Assembly (NCBI RefSeq): GCF_036588685.1
Contig: NC_086374.1
Span: 74,646,457-74,710,456, forward strand
Origin: Mytilus trossulus
Lineage: Eukaryota; Mollusca; Bivalvia; Mytilida; Mytilidae
DNA: 64,000 nucleotides
Direction: 5' to 3'
Both the position numbers and the translations under genes were made by a program. The notes beneath the pieces were generated by a model. It had not been told where the DNA came from, did no database searches, and saw only the letters and a list, made by a program, of their open reading frames with translations. This document shows, one piece after another, positions 35,186 to 45,806 of this stretch (positions are counted from its first letter, which is position 1; each line of letters begins with the position of its first letter).

Positions 35186-35482
35186 CTAGTCCTCGCATGA
35201 CAACAGTATGTTATATTGGGATATCGATGGACTATTGTATACCAAAAGAAGAAAAAGAGAACCATTTTGAATTAAATACAGGTCGATATTTAAATTGCTT
35301 TGGTTCATCGAAGTTATGGACATATTAAAATCACAGATTTTTATTTCAATAAGATTGTTCTCGAACAAAGGAAGAAATTCGTCTTCACGGGATTTATTTT
35401 CTTTCTTGGTATTCAATAACGCTTTTTCAACTAAAGTTGAAGACTCGACAAAAATTATACAAATCAGATTTCCTTCTGACAT
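35186..35482 (-). CDS. Unrecognised 98-aa open frame, doubtful
   Basis: The frame opens with MSEGNLICIIFVESST and contains a charged middle part ('TKKENKSREDEFLPL') and a hydrophobic end. Composition is more protein-like than other AT-rich frames here, but the strand opposite is also open and I recognise no family. It abuts the dispersed repeat at 35500. It could be a gene remnant or chance. Confidence 0.2.
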   Translation of the reverse strand: MSEGNLICIIFVESSTLVEKALLNTKKENKSREDEFLPLFENNLIEIKICDFNMSITSMNQSNLNIDLYLIQNGSLFLLLVYNSPSISQYNILLSCED

Positions 35483-35499
35483 ACGGGCGCACTGCGTTT

Positions 35500-35690
35500 T
35501 TTTATACGCCCGTCAACATTTTGACGGGCGTATTATAGTATACAAATGTACGGCGTACGTCCGTCCGCCGGGCGTCCACATGTCGCACTGTAACTTGAGA
35601 ACCGCTTATCCATTTCATGAAACTTAACATATATAGCTGTTTCGGAATTTACGGTTTTTATTGAAACCATTTGTGTATGCACGCATCTTT
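35500..35690. repeat. Dispersed bivalve repeat starting with a hairpin
   Basis: 'atacgcccgtcaacattttg' continuing into 'acgggcgtat' forms a 12-13 bp stem. 'cggcgtacgtccgtccg' and 'gcactgtaacttgagaacc' follow. I recognise this arrangement as common in bivalve DNA. Confidence 0.6.
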
Positions 35691-36240
35691 GTCGGAATTA
35701 AAATAAAAACAAAACACTTATAAATATATATATATATATTCCTTTTGTCTTCGTATATCTTACATAAACCTTTTAACAAGCTGACCACACTCTTACTTAT
35801 AAGTTAGCGCACATCAAAGTCGTGCTCATATGACAAACAATTTTGTTGGGAAAGAAATAAAAGAACAGCAAAATTATTTGTCTTTTATATCATTTTAAAT
35901 AAGAACAACACATTTAATTATAAATATTTGAAGCATAAATATTTTCGATACAAATGTTTTAAATTACTTAAAATAAAAAGATCGTGATTGTTTTATTTGG
36001 CACGTGTCAATCAGTTCATTGATTTTCGGCATATTTAAGAAAAACCGGCACGTGTCTAAATAATGTTGAATATTTCGTTTATTTACGATTATTTTTTTGT
36101 AAAATTTGAAATTTATGCATTAAATATCATTCTCTAACATGACATATCAAAATAATACATATAACAACACTCCTTCTAGTCCTTAGTAGCATAGTCAAGG
36201 CCTTTGTGCACTAAGGACTCCTTAGCAGTGTTTAGACGTA

Positions 36241-37499
36241 CTGAGAAAAAACCCACCCGTCATTCTTTAATAATCATAGAAGGTTAACAACTAGTCTGTT
36301 TCCCGGTGTTATTGAAATTCTTGACAATACCTTAATTTTTGTATATTCCGAAGGCATACTGAATGTTGTACGGAGGGGACCAACCTAGTTAACAACATAC
36401 TATTGTGAATTATTTTTTCGGATAATAATCTTTTAGACATACATTAAAAACGGTGTCATTGATAGGCAACCATGAACACAATGAAAAATGAATCCGTGAA
36501 AGTGTTCCATGTTTATTCCATTTGAATAAAGTCTTCTGATGATATTACCATATTTTAGACTATTTTATATAAAAAATAATAATAATAATAAAAACAAGAT
36601 TATATATCTTAACTTGTAAATTCAATTTCAAGTTTTGAAAGTTCCTCAAATTTAAAATTATGATGATACATGATATATTTGCCTGATCTTATATTTGTTT
36701 AATAAAAAAATAAATGATGTCTTCATATAATGTTTATTTTTATATTCAATTTTCCACAAAACATATTTAGCTTAGTTTAAATGAAATTCAGAATAGAGAT
36801 TTCAAACACTGTTGAAGAGGATATACATATTCGTGTTAATTCACCTCAGTTTAATTTGTTAATTCAAGTTTGACATTTAACATTTCAATCCGCAATCCAC
36901 ATTTACCCGACAATCTTGTATATTGTTTTTTCTCAATGAAATAACATTACGTACATGTGACCATCAGAAACTAAGGCAAAATATTTATAATGGTATTTAT
37001 CAAAACTTAAATATTTGATAATATCTTAGTAGCATATGAATTGGCCAAATAAGCGAAGAATTATAATCTAGCATAGTTCAATCAAGGATTTGTATAGTTT
37101 CTTTTAAATAAAATATTGTTGGTGTTTTGGCGACTAAACCAGCAACATTGCCGTTATTAAATAAAAATATAAAACTTTCGCCATCTGATAATGATAGGTT
37201 AAAATGTTCATTAAAATGTATAATATTTGTCTTAAAATTACATATAATGGGCTTTTTAGAATGACATGAAGTTCATCTTCAATAGTAGAGCGACAACACA
37301 TGTCATTTCGTGGACTTCTTTTCTTTCATACTTTCCAGTGTCATTTTTTTAGTGGAGCTACCCCACATCTAAATTTTGCAAAAGCACTTTTGTTTTTAAT
37401 TGCCAGAATATTTTTAACAAATAACAGTTGGCCAACAGTATATTCTTAAGTCCATTTCGCTCAGTGGAATAGAAATTACAATTTTAACTCTTAAGTGTA
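36241..37499. other. AT-rich sequence, nothing recognised
   Basis: No exon, repeat partner or RNA motif was seen. Confidence 0.45.
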
Positions 37500-38062
37500 G
37501 ACCCACACTGCAAATATTGCGGACGCCTGACGCGTCTAGACGCGTTCCATTTTTGAACACAATATGTTCAGTTATTAACATTCGTGTTCCACATTGAACG
37601 CCAGCGTTAAAGAATATAACACATTGTGTTCAGTCTTTGAACGCACATGTTCAAGACAAGTGTTCTAAATTGAACACTAGAAATGTTCTAATATTGTAAT
37701 GGGGAGTGAAAAAATATTTCATCGCTTCAGAGTCAAACAGACGATGAATAAGGGTGATTCGCACTATTATAATTTGACGATAAATGTATTTTAGCTGTAT
37801 CAACATAAGCAAATTATAGTTTGGTAAAAAAAAATGAAAGAGCGTATTTATATAAGCGTGCAAATGATTGATTTTTAGTATAAATCTTCTTTCTAGAGGA
37901 CTTAAGTTCTTTGGGTATATTTTTTTACAGTGTAAATGTGTAAATGCTCATGAAAACGTTGCTATTGTAAAAGCGTTCTGGCGTCGAACATGATGCGTTC
38001 AAATTTACCATTTTCCCCCGAACGCCATGTGTTCGAAACATGACCGCGTACATAACAGCGCG

Positions 38063-38086
38063 TGACGTATTTAATGTACCGGAAGT
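38063..38086 (+). promoter_or_regulatory. Possible CRE + ETS promoter pair
   Basis: 'gtgacgtat' (CRE half-site) is followed 10-12 bp later by 'accggaagt' (ETS consensus). It sits just ahead of a putative first exon with a 'GTATGT' donor at 38152. This is an inference from motif match only. Confidence 0.25.
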
Positions 38087-38094
38087 TTGTTTTT

Positions 38095-39318
38095 TGATCG
38101 TGATTGAAGAAGCTTCACTGAAGAAAATTACAGCAAAGCTTGATTTAATAGGTATGTTTAATTATCTATATTTATCACACATTTTTTTTTAGTATTAAAT
38201 CAACAAATTTCTACTTTCACAGGACACACTGAAGTATAAATGGAAGTAGAACATTTTGTGTCAACACATATAAACGGTGCTGTTATGCCATAATTCGATT
38301 TAAAAAGTAGGAGGTTCGTTGAGAGAATATATTTAGATGATCATGCTATAAAAAAAAATAACCAATGTAAATTTATACGTAAATGTTTAATGATATCGTT
38401 GCTATTGTAAATGTGTTCTAGTTTCGAACATGAAACGTTCCAGCTAATCGTTTTCTCTGAACACCATGTGTTCCAATGTCAAGACAGAAGTTTGTAAAAA
38501 GGCATACTGCAACACTAATTTTAAATTTCTTATGTATATGTCTTCTCATTCTTAAATACTTAAATCTTAGTAATTCATTTTAGCAAATGTCCACCGTTCA
38601 TACATGTATTGTTATGTATTCTTATGTTACTTTTATAGGGTACAAACACATCTACAGTACTGAGGGGTAATTGTTCGTGCATACCTCGCCGAGAATGAAG
38701 AGAAAATTTCGCAGTTCAAGAGATGACTACTTATCCTGCACCATAAAAGTACTTTCATATGTAAGTTTAAGAATTTTAGGAGTGCCCATTGACTTCTTAC
38801 AAGTTTTGTTATTGCAGATTTATCAATAAAATGTGCACCATTCACTGGTGTACATTATAATCAGAAAACTATTTGAGCTAAATTCGATATAATAACATCA
38901 ATTTAAATTGGAATTACCGTATACAGATCATAAGTGAAATTACTACATATCTTAAAAAAAAAGAGGCAAAAGGTAGTTAGTTTCTAGAAATGTGAGCAGT
39001 TAGTTTAGTGACAAGTCTAACGACAAAGTTTTGCCTAAAACACCTACTGTATGAGCATTTGCTGGACACTTCCTACCATCTTTTTTTAAAAGCTATAGAA
39101 CACGAGAGCCTATATACTTGAAAATGCATGTATACCACTCTTTAACAAATGTATCTTATCTAATAATGTTGACAAGTATAATGGAATTAAAAAAACGAAA
39201 TAAGAGTTTAATTCTAATTCTTAATGAATATCGACATGATCCATAATTTGTTTACTCATACACTTTATATTTCATATTTTAGAACTCACAGTTGATGGAT
39301 AACAAGGTTAAAGAGTAG
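38095..39318 (+). CDS. Possible small spliced gene, 33-aa product, unrecognised
   Basis: Putative exons: ~38095-38151 (5' UTR, donor 'ATAG|GTATGT'), 38639-38760 (acceptor 'cttttatag', donor 'TAT|GTAAGT') and 39283 onward (acceptor 'catattttag'). The ATG at 38695 follows an in-frame stop and has A at -3. Exon 2 encodes 22 basic residues ('MKRKFRSSRDDYL...'). Exon 3 continues in phase 0 for 11 residues to TAG at 39316. It lies wholly inside the GAAC/GTTC repeat, so it may be a transcript of that element, a non-coding RNA or chance splice signals. No family is recognised. Confidence 0.25.
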
Positions 39319-40069
39319 TTATAACCCAAGGAGACGAATGTTCTAAAAAATGGAAGCTCAAAAGACGAATGTTCTAAAAAAATGGCAGCTCAAAATCAGT
39401 TGTAGACGACTCAAATCATGTTCAAAAGTACCTAAGGTAGCAGTGTTACATGAACACCGACTCGACTAGTAGCAGCATATACACAGGGTATTTTATGTTT
39501 GATATTGACTATCTGAGTGCTATGAAAGCTGTGGATCATCGAAAATATTGGTGATAAACGAGTCATTGACATAAGTATTTTGTAATTCAGGACAGTGCTT
39601 GACTTGAGAAGTTGCAAACGATGAGTTAAAGTGTGTTCATAAGTCACTAAACTTTGTTGTTACATATTAATTTTAAATATGACGAACAATTTGTTTATGG
39701 TTAAATATTTGGACACATTAATTTTTGCAAATTACAAATGTTATATTTTTAATTTCTTTAACTTGTCATTTTAAAGTTGCTTCAATATTTCACATTGTAT
39801 TGTACTTTTTTTTTTTTAATTTTGCCTCTTTTAATCAATTAAAGATGTTTTTAATCAATTTAATTATTTGTTTTACAAGACCACAATAATGTTTCAGAGA
39901 ATAGAACACTTTTTTCTGGAACATGTAAAATTGTGTTCCACTAATACATGCATATGTATACACTATGTGTTCTGGATATTAACACATACTTCTGGAACAC
40001 AGTCCGAGCGTTCCAGAAGTGTTACAAGGCTTGGAACGCGTAACGGCATACAATTTTGCTCACAAGGTC

Positions 40070-40337
40070 ATGTTCCAGATTCAAACACTAGGCGTTCAAG
40101 GAGTACACACTATCCGTTCAAGAATAACACACATAGCGTTCGAAGGATGCACACATGATGTTAAAAACTGGAACACCAAAGTTAATATTTAGAACACTGT
40201 TACGCGTTCCAGATTCAAACACTCGGCGTTCAAGGAGTACACACCATCCGTTCAAGAATAACACACATAGCGTTCGAAAGATGCACACATACTATTAAAA
40301 ACTGGAACACCAATGTTAATATTTAGAACACTGTTAC
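40070..40337. repeat. 134-bp unit in direct tandem duplication
   Basis: 'gttccagattcaaacact(a/c)g' to 'agaacactgttacgc' occurs twice back to back with about five differences. It contains regularly placed 'cgttc' words ('ggcgttcaagg', 'ccgttcaag', 'gcgttcga'). Confidence 0.85.
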
Positions 40338-40637
40338 GCGTTCCAGAAGTGTTACAAAAGGGTGTTCAAAAAGTGTTCAGATTCTTAACACTTTTATTTA
40401 CAGTGCAGCCAAGATTCACTGAATAACCACAAAATATTTACAGATGATAAAATATTTACACAAAAAGTCATGAACCTGTATGAACGTTATGTACGATGAT
40501 GTTAATTAAGTGTTCACAAGAAAGTAAGTATGACTGTAAGTTTTATTTTAAGTTGGAACAAATATATATACGTAAAGAAGTTTATCAGCCTTTAACTAGG
40601 GGCACTTAAGAGCCTGTGTCGCTCACCTTGGTCTATG

Positions 40638-41553
40638 GGCAGCAGTCCTTTTGCGCCAATTACTGTTAATCAGGGGTATCATTTGCACCAAATTTTGTTT
40701 TCCAAATGAATCAATTGCGCCAATATTCTGAACTTATTTGCGCCAATTTGCTATAAACAGCAATAATGTTCAGCAAAGTCAGATCTGCAAATAAGTCAAC
40801 ATGTCCAAAATGGTCAGTCGATCCCTTAAGGAGTTATTGCCCTTTATAGTCAATTTTAAACAATTTTCATTAATTTGATAATTTTTTGTAAAATTTTACA
40901 AAATATTTTCTTCTGTAAATAAAGGGCCAATTTTATTATAGATAGAGAAAATTGTAGGTGGCAAGAATGTTCAGTAAAGTAAGATCTACAAACACATCAC
41001 CATCATCAAAACACAATTTTGTCATGAATCAATCTGTGTCATTTGCTTAATACATGTATGCGCCACAACTTTTTTCTCCAATGCTACGTTTGCACCACCT
41101 GTTTTGAAATTTCATGATTATTTGCGCCAAAAATAAAAACATATGATTGCGCCAATTAGAAGACACATCACTTCCCTCTTCCTTAACAAAGCAAATGTTT
41201 CCTTTTCTGAAACATGCTTTCTTCTTACCGCCTTACCACTTGTATGATGAGTTTATTGGCATATCTAATAATACATATTCAGCAAAGCAATAATTTTTCT
41301 TCTCTCTGATCTCTTTACATGGACTGTATAATGCACTTCGAGTCATTTTTCTCCAGATACTTCATGGTGAAACGTATCTCCGAATTAACATATGATACTT
41401 TTTAAGCCAAACATAAAATAAAACTTACTCATTAATATTTATGATAGATAATGTATGTGTACAGGTAATTGGCGCAATTGATACATTTGGAAAACAAAAT
41501 TTGGCGCAAATGATACCCCTGAAAAACAGCAATTGGCGAAAAAGGACTGCTGC
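40638..41553. mobile_element. Fold-back/MITE-like element, ~0.92 kb, 'GCGCCAA' motif
   Basis: The ~90-bp inverted ends are 'ggcagcagtccttttgcgcc' at left and the matching 'ggcgaaaaaggactgctgcc' at right. 'tgcgccaa'/'tgcaccaa' occurs several times forward in the left part (e.g. 40653, 40688, 40713, 40738, 41117, 41147) and as 'ttggcgca' at the right end. Segment 41080-41190 resembles 54880-55020. No ORF. Confidence 0.8.
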
Positions 41554-41569
41554 CTATTTTTGCCATCTG

Positions 41570-41640
41570 CTTGGCCATAATTTTTTTTCTTAATTTTTTC
41601 ATCAAATTGGGGATCATAATATTTTTTTAGAAAACTAAGA
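41570..41640 (-). repeat. Inverted copy of the 17.8-kb repeat fragment
   Basis: The minus strand reads 'gatccccaatttgatgaaaa' then 'ggccaagcagatggca', matching 17815-17850. It borders the 0.92-kb fold-back element. Confidence 0.6.
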
Positions 41641-42100
41641 TAATTTGCAATTTGATTTTGCGATCATAGTTAAAGAAAAATGAGGTGACGTGCATGGATC
41701 TTTATTTAATCTCTTGATAGATAGACAAATGGCAATGGCTCCGGAAAGTGTATCACTCAAATTGGCTGTTCTACTTTGAACCAAATTTTGTGGACACCTT
41801 TCACAATTCACCCCCATCCCCTTTATTTTTGAAATATGTTGTATCAATTGATTGCAGAGAGTTGCCTTTGTAACAACAAATCAAATATATATTTCACCAT
41901 ATTATTAACAATTGGGAAACAAATCTTAGGAAGATGATGTGTCCATTCATGTTTACATATATGACGCTAACAGTAAGTAAAGTTTTATTTGTATGAAAGC
42001 AAGGGAATGAGCGTTGTTAAAATTATGAATGTTAATCATCTGAAGCTAATAAACAATACATTTTTTAGACTCCCATTCGAAATAACTCAGCAGCGTGTAT

Positions 42101-42441
42101 GGACATTTGAGCGCCGACATAAAAGCCCATTTTAGCGCCGGATTAATCCATTCACCTGTATTTTCGGTAGCCCATTTTAGCGAAAACTGACTTATTCAAT
42201 AAGCTTTGAGCAGAAATTCAGTGATGTACTGTTGTTTTATATTGTGCTGTCTTGGGTCTACTAAAGTTTTATTTTTTTTATATATAATTATGGGTTAAAA
42301 ATATTTCGCTAAAATGGGCTTTGACATTTTAATTTTCCCTAAAATAGGTTAAAAATCAGGCACTAAAATGGGTTTCTACTTTGGCGCTAAAACGTCCATT
42401 TTTTTTTCGCTCAAATGTCCTATCAATGCGCTAAAATGTCC
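42101..42441. mobile_element. Fold-back element, ~340 bp, 'CATTTTAGCG' motif
   Basis: Left arm: 'ggacatttgagcgccgac', 'cccattttagcgccgga', 'cccattttagcgaaaa'. Right arm: 'cgctaaaatgggct', 'actaaaatggg', 'gcgctaaaacgtcc', 'cgctcaaatgtcc' and 'gcgctaaaatgtcc'. The arms are inverted and built of one reiterated word. It lies just 3' of the BRICHOS-like gene. Confidence 0.75.
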
Positions 42442-42566
42442 TTCGCCGATAAACCGGTATGGATCCCTGGCTATATCATATTTCATTTTTTCCAAAATTT
42501 GAAAGAGATCATGTTCAACATATTTTCAAATCTTCAATCATCCGAAACTACGTTTTTTTTCATTTT

Positions 42567-42695
42567 TTATTCAACAAGCTTAATTAAAGGCTCGTTTTTA
42601 CAGAAATGATTGTAGATGTAGTGTGAAAGATGGGCGTGGTCTGCTCCTGTCATGCCAAGATGAGCAGCCGTGGTGTGTAAAGTCAACATGCTAGC
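42567..42695 (-). CDS. Exon 4, BRICHOS-like gene (C-terminus)
   Basis: Acceptor 'AATTTCTTACAG', 42 codons and TAA. It encodes the final helices ('MLTLHTTAAHLG', 'HAHLSHYIYNHFC') with the second cysteine. An AATAAA overlaps the stop codon; it is too close to serve obviously as the poly(A) signal. Confidence 0.75.
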   Translation of the reverse strand, partial: ASMLTLHTTAAHLGMTGADHAHLSHYIYNHFCKNEPLIKLVE

Positions 42696-45600
42696 CTGTA
42701 AGAAATTGAATTCAATAATTTAATAATATCATCATATTAAATAATGATTGTTATTCTAAATGGACATAATCTTCTGGTAAGTATCCACAACTATATGAAT
42801 TAGTTTTGTCTTTTTGTCTTTATCTGTGTTTTGTATTAATATGATTCATGAGTTAACTAAACAGATTTAATCTCAAGCAAGAAAAAATACGAATGTCATG
42901 TCTCTTCTTCATCCTAATTGATTTTAAGAAACACTTTTCGTTTATCACCCTTCTGGACGTACGCACGCAAACTGATTTTTATGTGGTGAGAAACATGAAT
43001 ACATGTACATATATATACAAGATGTTATGACAATGAATAACACCGTAATCAACTTTCTTAGAAAATGCAACTAAAATAAATAAGTTTAAAGTATGGTTAG
43101 TTTAAACATATTTATTAATAGTGGATTGGAAAAGTTATTACAACTTATATTAATTCCTTTCTACTTTGCTGGTGCGAGTGCTGCCTTGTTTGGGGCATTG
43201 GCCTGCTCTTTCTCGAAATATACAAGGGTGTCTTTTACGTGCAAGAGATATTGCTCTTTTTTTATTAACACGGGTAAGCCATTTATCTTCCCCTTCTGAC
43301 GGACTATCATTGTTTCTCAAAACCATACTCGCAAATGGTATTTCGTTGAAAATTTAATTCCATGGTCCATGTATACCCACGAAATTCACGAAAGTTGGTA
43401 TCCCACGAATAACAATGAGTACCGAGTACATATACATGTAACTTACCTCAATTGACCTTAACCCATCTTGAGTCTTTACACTTGATTCTTGATCTGGTGT
43501 TAAAACCACGAAATAACAGTATCCATCTTTCTTCATCACCATATTGTTCTAAGGTATAAACATGTCATGTTTCAATGTCATGATAACTGTGTTAAATATC
43601 GAAAGTTTGACATCTTGCACAAAACATGAACAAGTTATAACAACACAGTTGTATAATAAAATTTAACTTCCTACAAATGTTGCTTCATACTTGATAAAAT
43701 ATTTTGTACAGAACTCTAAATACACATATGTTAAGGGCATACGATACAGTTTTGATTCTGTATTTACAGTTTGATGAAAATTGCCATATAGGCTATTTTT
43801 TGCCTGATTAAATCAGATATGTAATAAAAAATATACCTTCATGTGCTACTTTTTGAGTTAAATGAGGTCGAAATTTTGTATATTTGCTCAAAATTCGGAT
43901 TTGTGGCCGTATTTTCCCTTTAGAAAGAAAGCCATAACTTTTTTGTTTTGAAAGATAAACACAAATTGTTTTTTGTTAAATAATTTGTAATTTCTGTATT
44001 TTATAAGTATCATAAAAACTTGTGCATTTTTTTATTCAGAAATAACGAATATTTATCAAATTGTCATTATTTTTTTGCTGTATATTTATCAACATTTAAA
44101 AAATTCACTATTTACAGCTTTCTAAAATTTGGTTTACATAATCTCCCTGCAAAATGAAACAAAATGTCGTTTTAGAAAACAGGGGTCCATGCACTCGTTT
44201 TCCAATAAAATTAGTTTGAATGATAAAAATTAGTCTAAAAATACATCTTTTCCCGATATGTCACACAGTTTGACGTCGCGAAAATAACAATTTACGTTAG
44301 CAACGTCATTGCCTCCCCTGTAACTGTATCGTATGCCAACTTTCTTGTCTTTTGTAAATGAATGTTATAGTGATGAATGTTTTAGTGTTCCTATGTTTTG
44401 GGTCTTTTTCTCTACCGTTATTGTTCTTTATAGAAGCAATCATAGTGTTTGTGTATGAGTGATGTAAAATTGTGTCATGCTATTTTTAATTTTATGGTTT
44501 CTCTGATTCAGCTGTGAGAAACCACGCACCTCTGCATATTTTCGAGTTTTTATTATTTTCTTTGTGGTCCTTCTTCATGTTCTTACAGCTTTCAAGATGA
44601 ACAACAAAGGCCGAATCTATTGCTGCTGACATCAATTACATTTGGACTCTAATGAATACTTGTTAAATTGGCAATCATACCACAGCTCCTTATTTTTCTA
44701 TGAGAATATTTGTTTAACAATTATAAGCAGAGGTCAGTCCTTTTTTTCACCGCTTCTTTATTTTTCAATTGGTTGAAATAAATTTCTAAAAACAAATTTA
44801 ATTTACAGTGTATGATAAAAAAAAAATGAACTGGTTAGATCATTGATTTCCTGACACTCAAACGAGTTGTCAGTTAAGAATGATGCAATCGTGAATGACT
44901 GTTATCCTACAACTAAGCTACATTTCAAAATTATATGACATGTTTGACATTTGAGGTAGTTAAAAAAACATTCAGTTAAATAAATATGACCGTCATTAAA
45001 TCTTTAAAAACACATCCGCTCTTAAAAATAAGCAAACAAAACTCACAGAATTCATGTCGTAAAAGAACGACAACCCAGTTACTGAATGGTGAACATGAGG
45101 ATGCTTTGTAGTCATGGCAGCATTGGTCACCTGTTTAAGAAAATAGTTTGCAAGCATTTATAAATAGTAAGATTAACTAATTGTGTGTCTTTAACCCATA
45201 CATATGGATAAATTTGAGACATATTGTACATATATTTATATGTTAAATTGTATTTCTCCAAACTTATATCACAAAAGTAAATATGGTGTTAGACCTGTAT
45301 TTCCACGACTTATAGGATGGAGAATGCTCGAAGAATGTCTTTCGTAAAGTTGGCACATATGTATAGACTTATAAAATAAATTTAAAGATGTAACGGCATT
45401 GTAAATACTATTATCACTTTATACAACATAAGCTGACTGATCTGAAAGATTAACCATCTTCTTGCTATGGTTTTTTTTTGGAGAAAAAAAGTTTGTTTCC
45501 AGTTTTTGGAGAAAAAAAAAATGTTTTTGACCCTGAGAAAAAAAAATTGTTTGTTTGGCCCTCAGCTGCCACTATTTGTAATGCTAAAATTAAAAGAAAA

Positions 45601-45774
45601 AAAATTGATTGTTTTTCGCCGAAAGTTTTTCCAGAAAAAAACACCAGAAAATCAAATGGTTGCTGCTTTACACTGAAACACTTTGTGATACACATAATAT
45701 TATCCTTGACGCTCTCAGCAAGTCATAAACAAAAATAGCTTTTCCTTCCGGGGAACCGCATCAATTCAACATGA

Positions 45775-45806
<32 letters not shown>

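Larger units (their letters stand above)
37503..40412. mobile_element. Composite repeat region rich in GAAC/GTTC motifs, probable transposon
   Basis: The ends share 'cactgcaaata' (left) and its near complement 'tatttacagtgcag' (right). At least five exact GAAC-N7-GTTC palindromes lie at 37555, 37986, 38020, 38426 and 38459. Blocks 37959-38040 and 38399-38480 are diverged direct repeats ('gttgctattgtaaa...'). The right end holds a 134-bp tandem duplication. Boundaries are provisional because a further 'cactgtaaa'-type end occurs near 37930. Confidence 0.55.

Noticed and set aside
37555-38473. GAAC-N7-GTTC sites as steroid receptor elements
   Set aside because: Those need a 3-base spacer; here it is 7 and the sites belong to a mobile repeat.
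45465-45738. Overlapping Lys/Phe-rich frames on both strands
   Set aside because: Products of A-rich low complexity.
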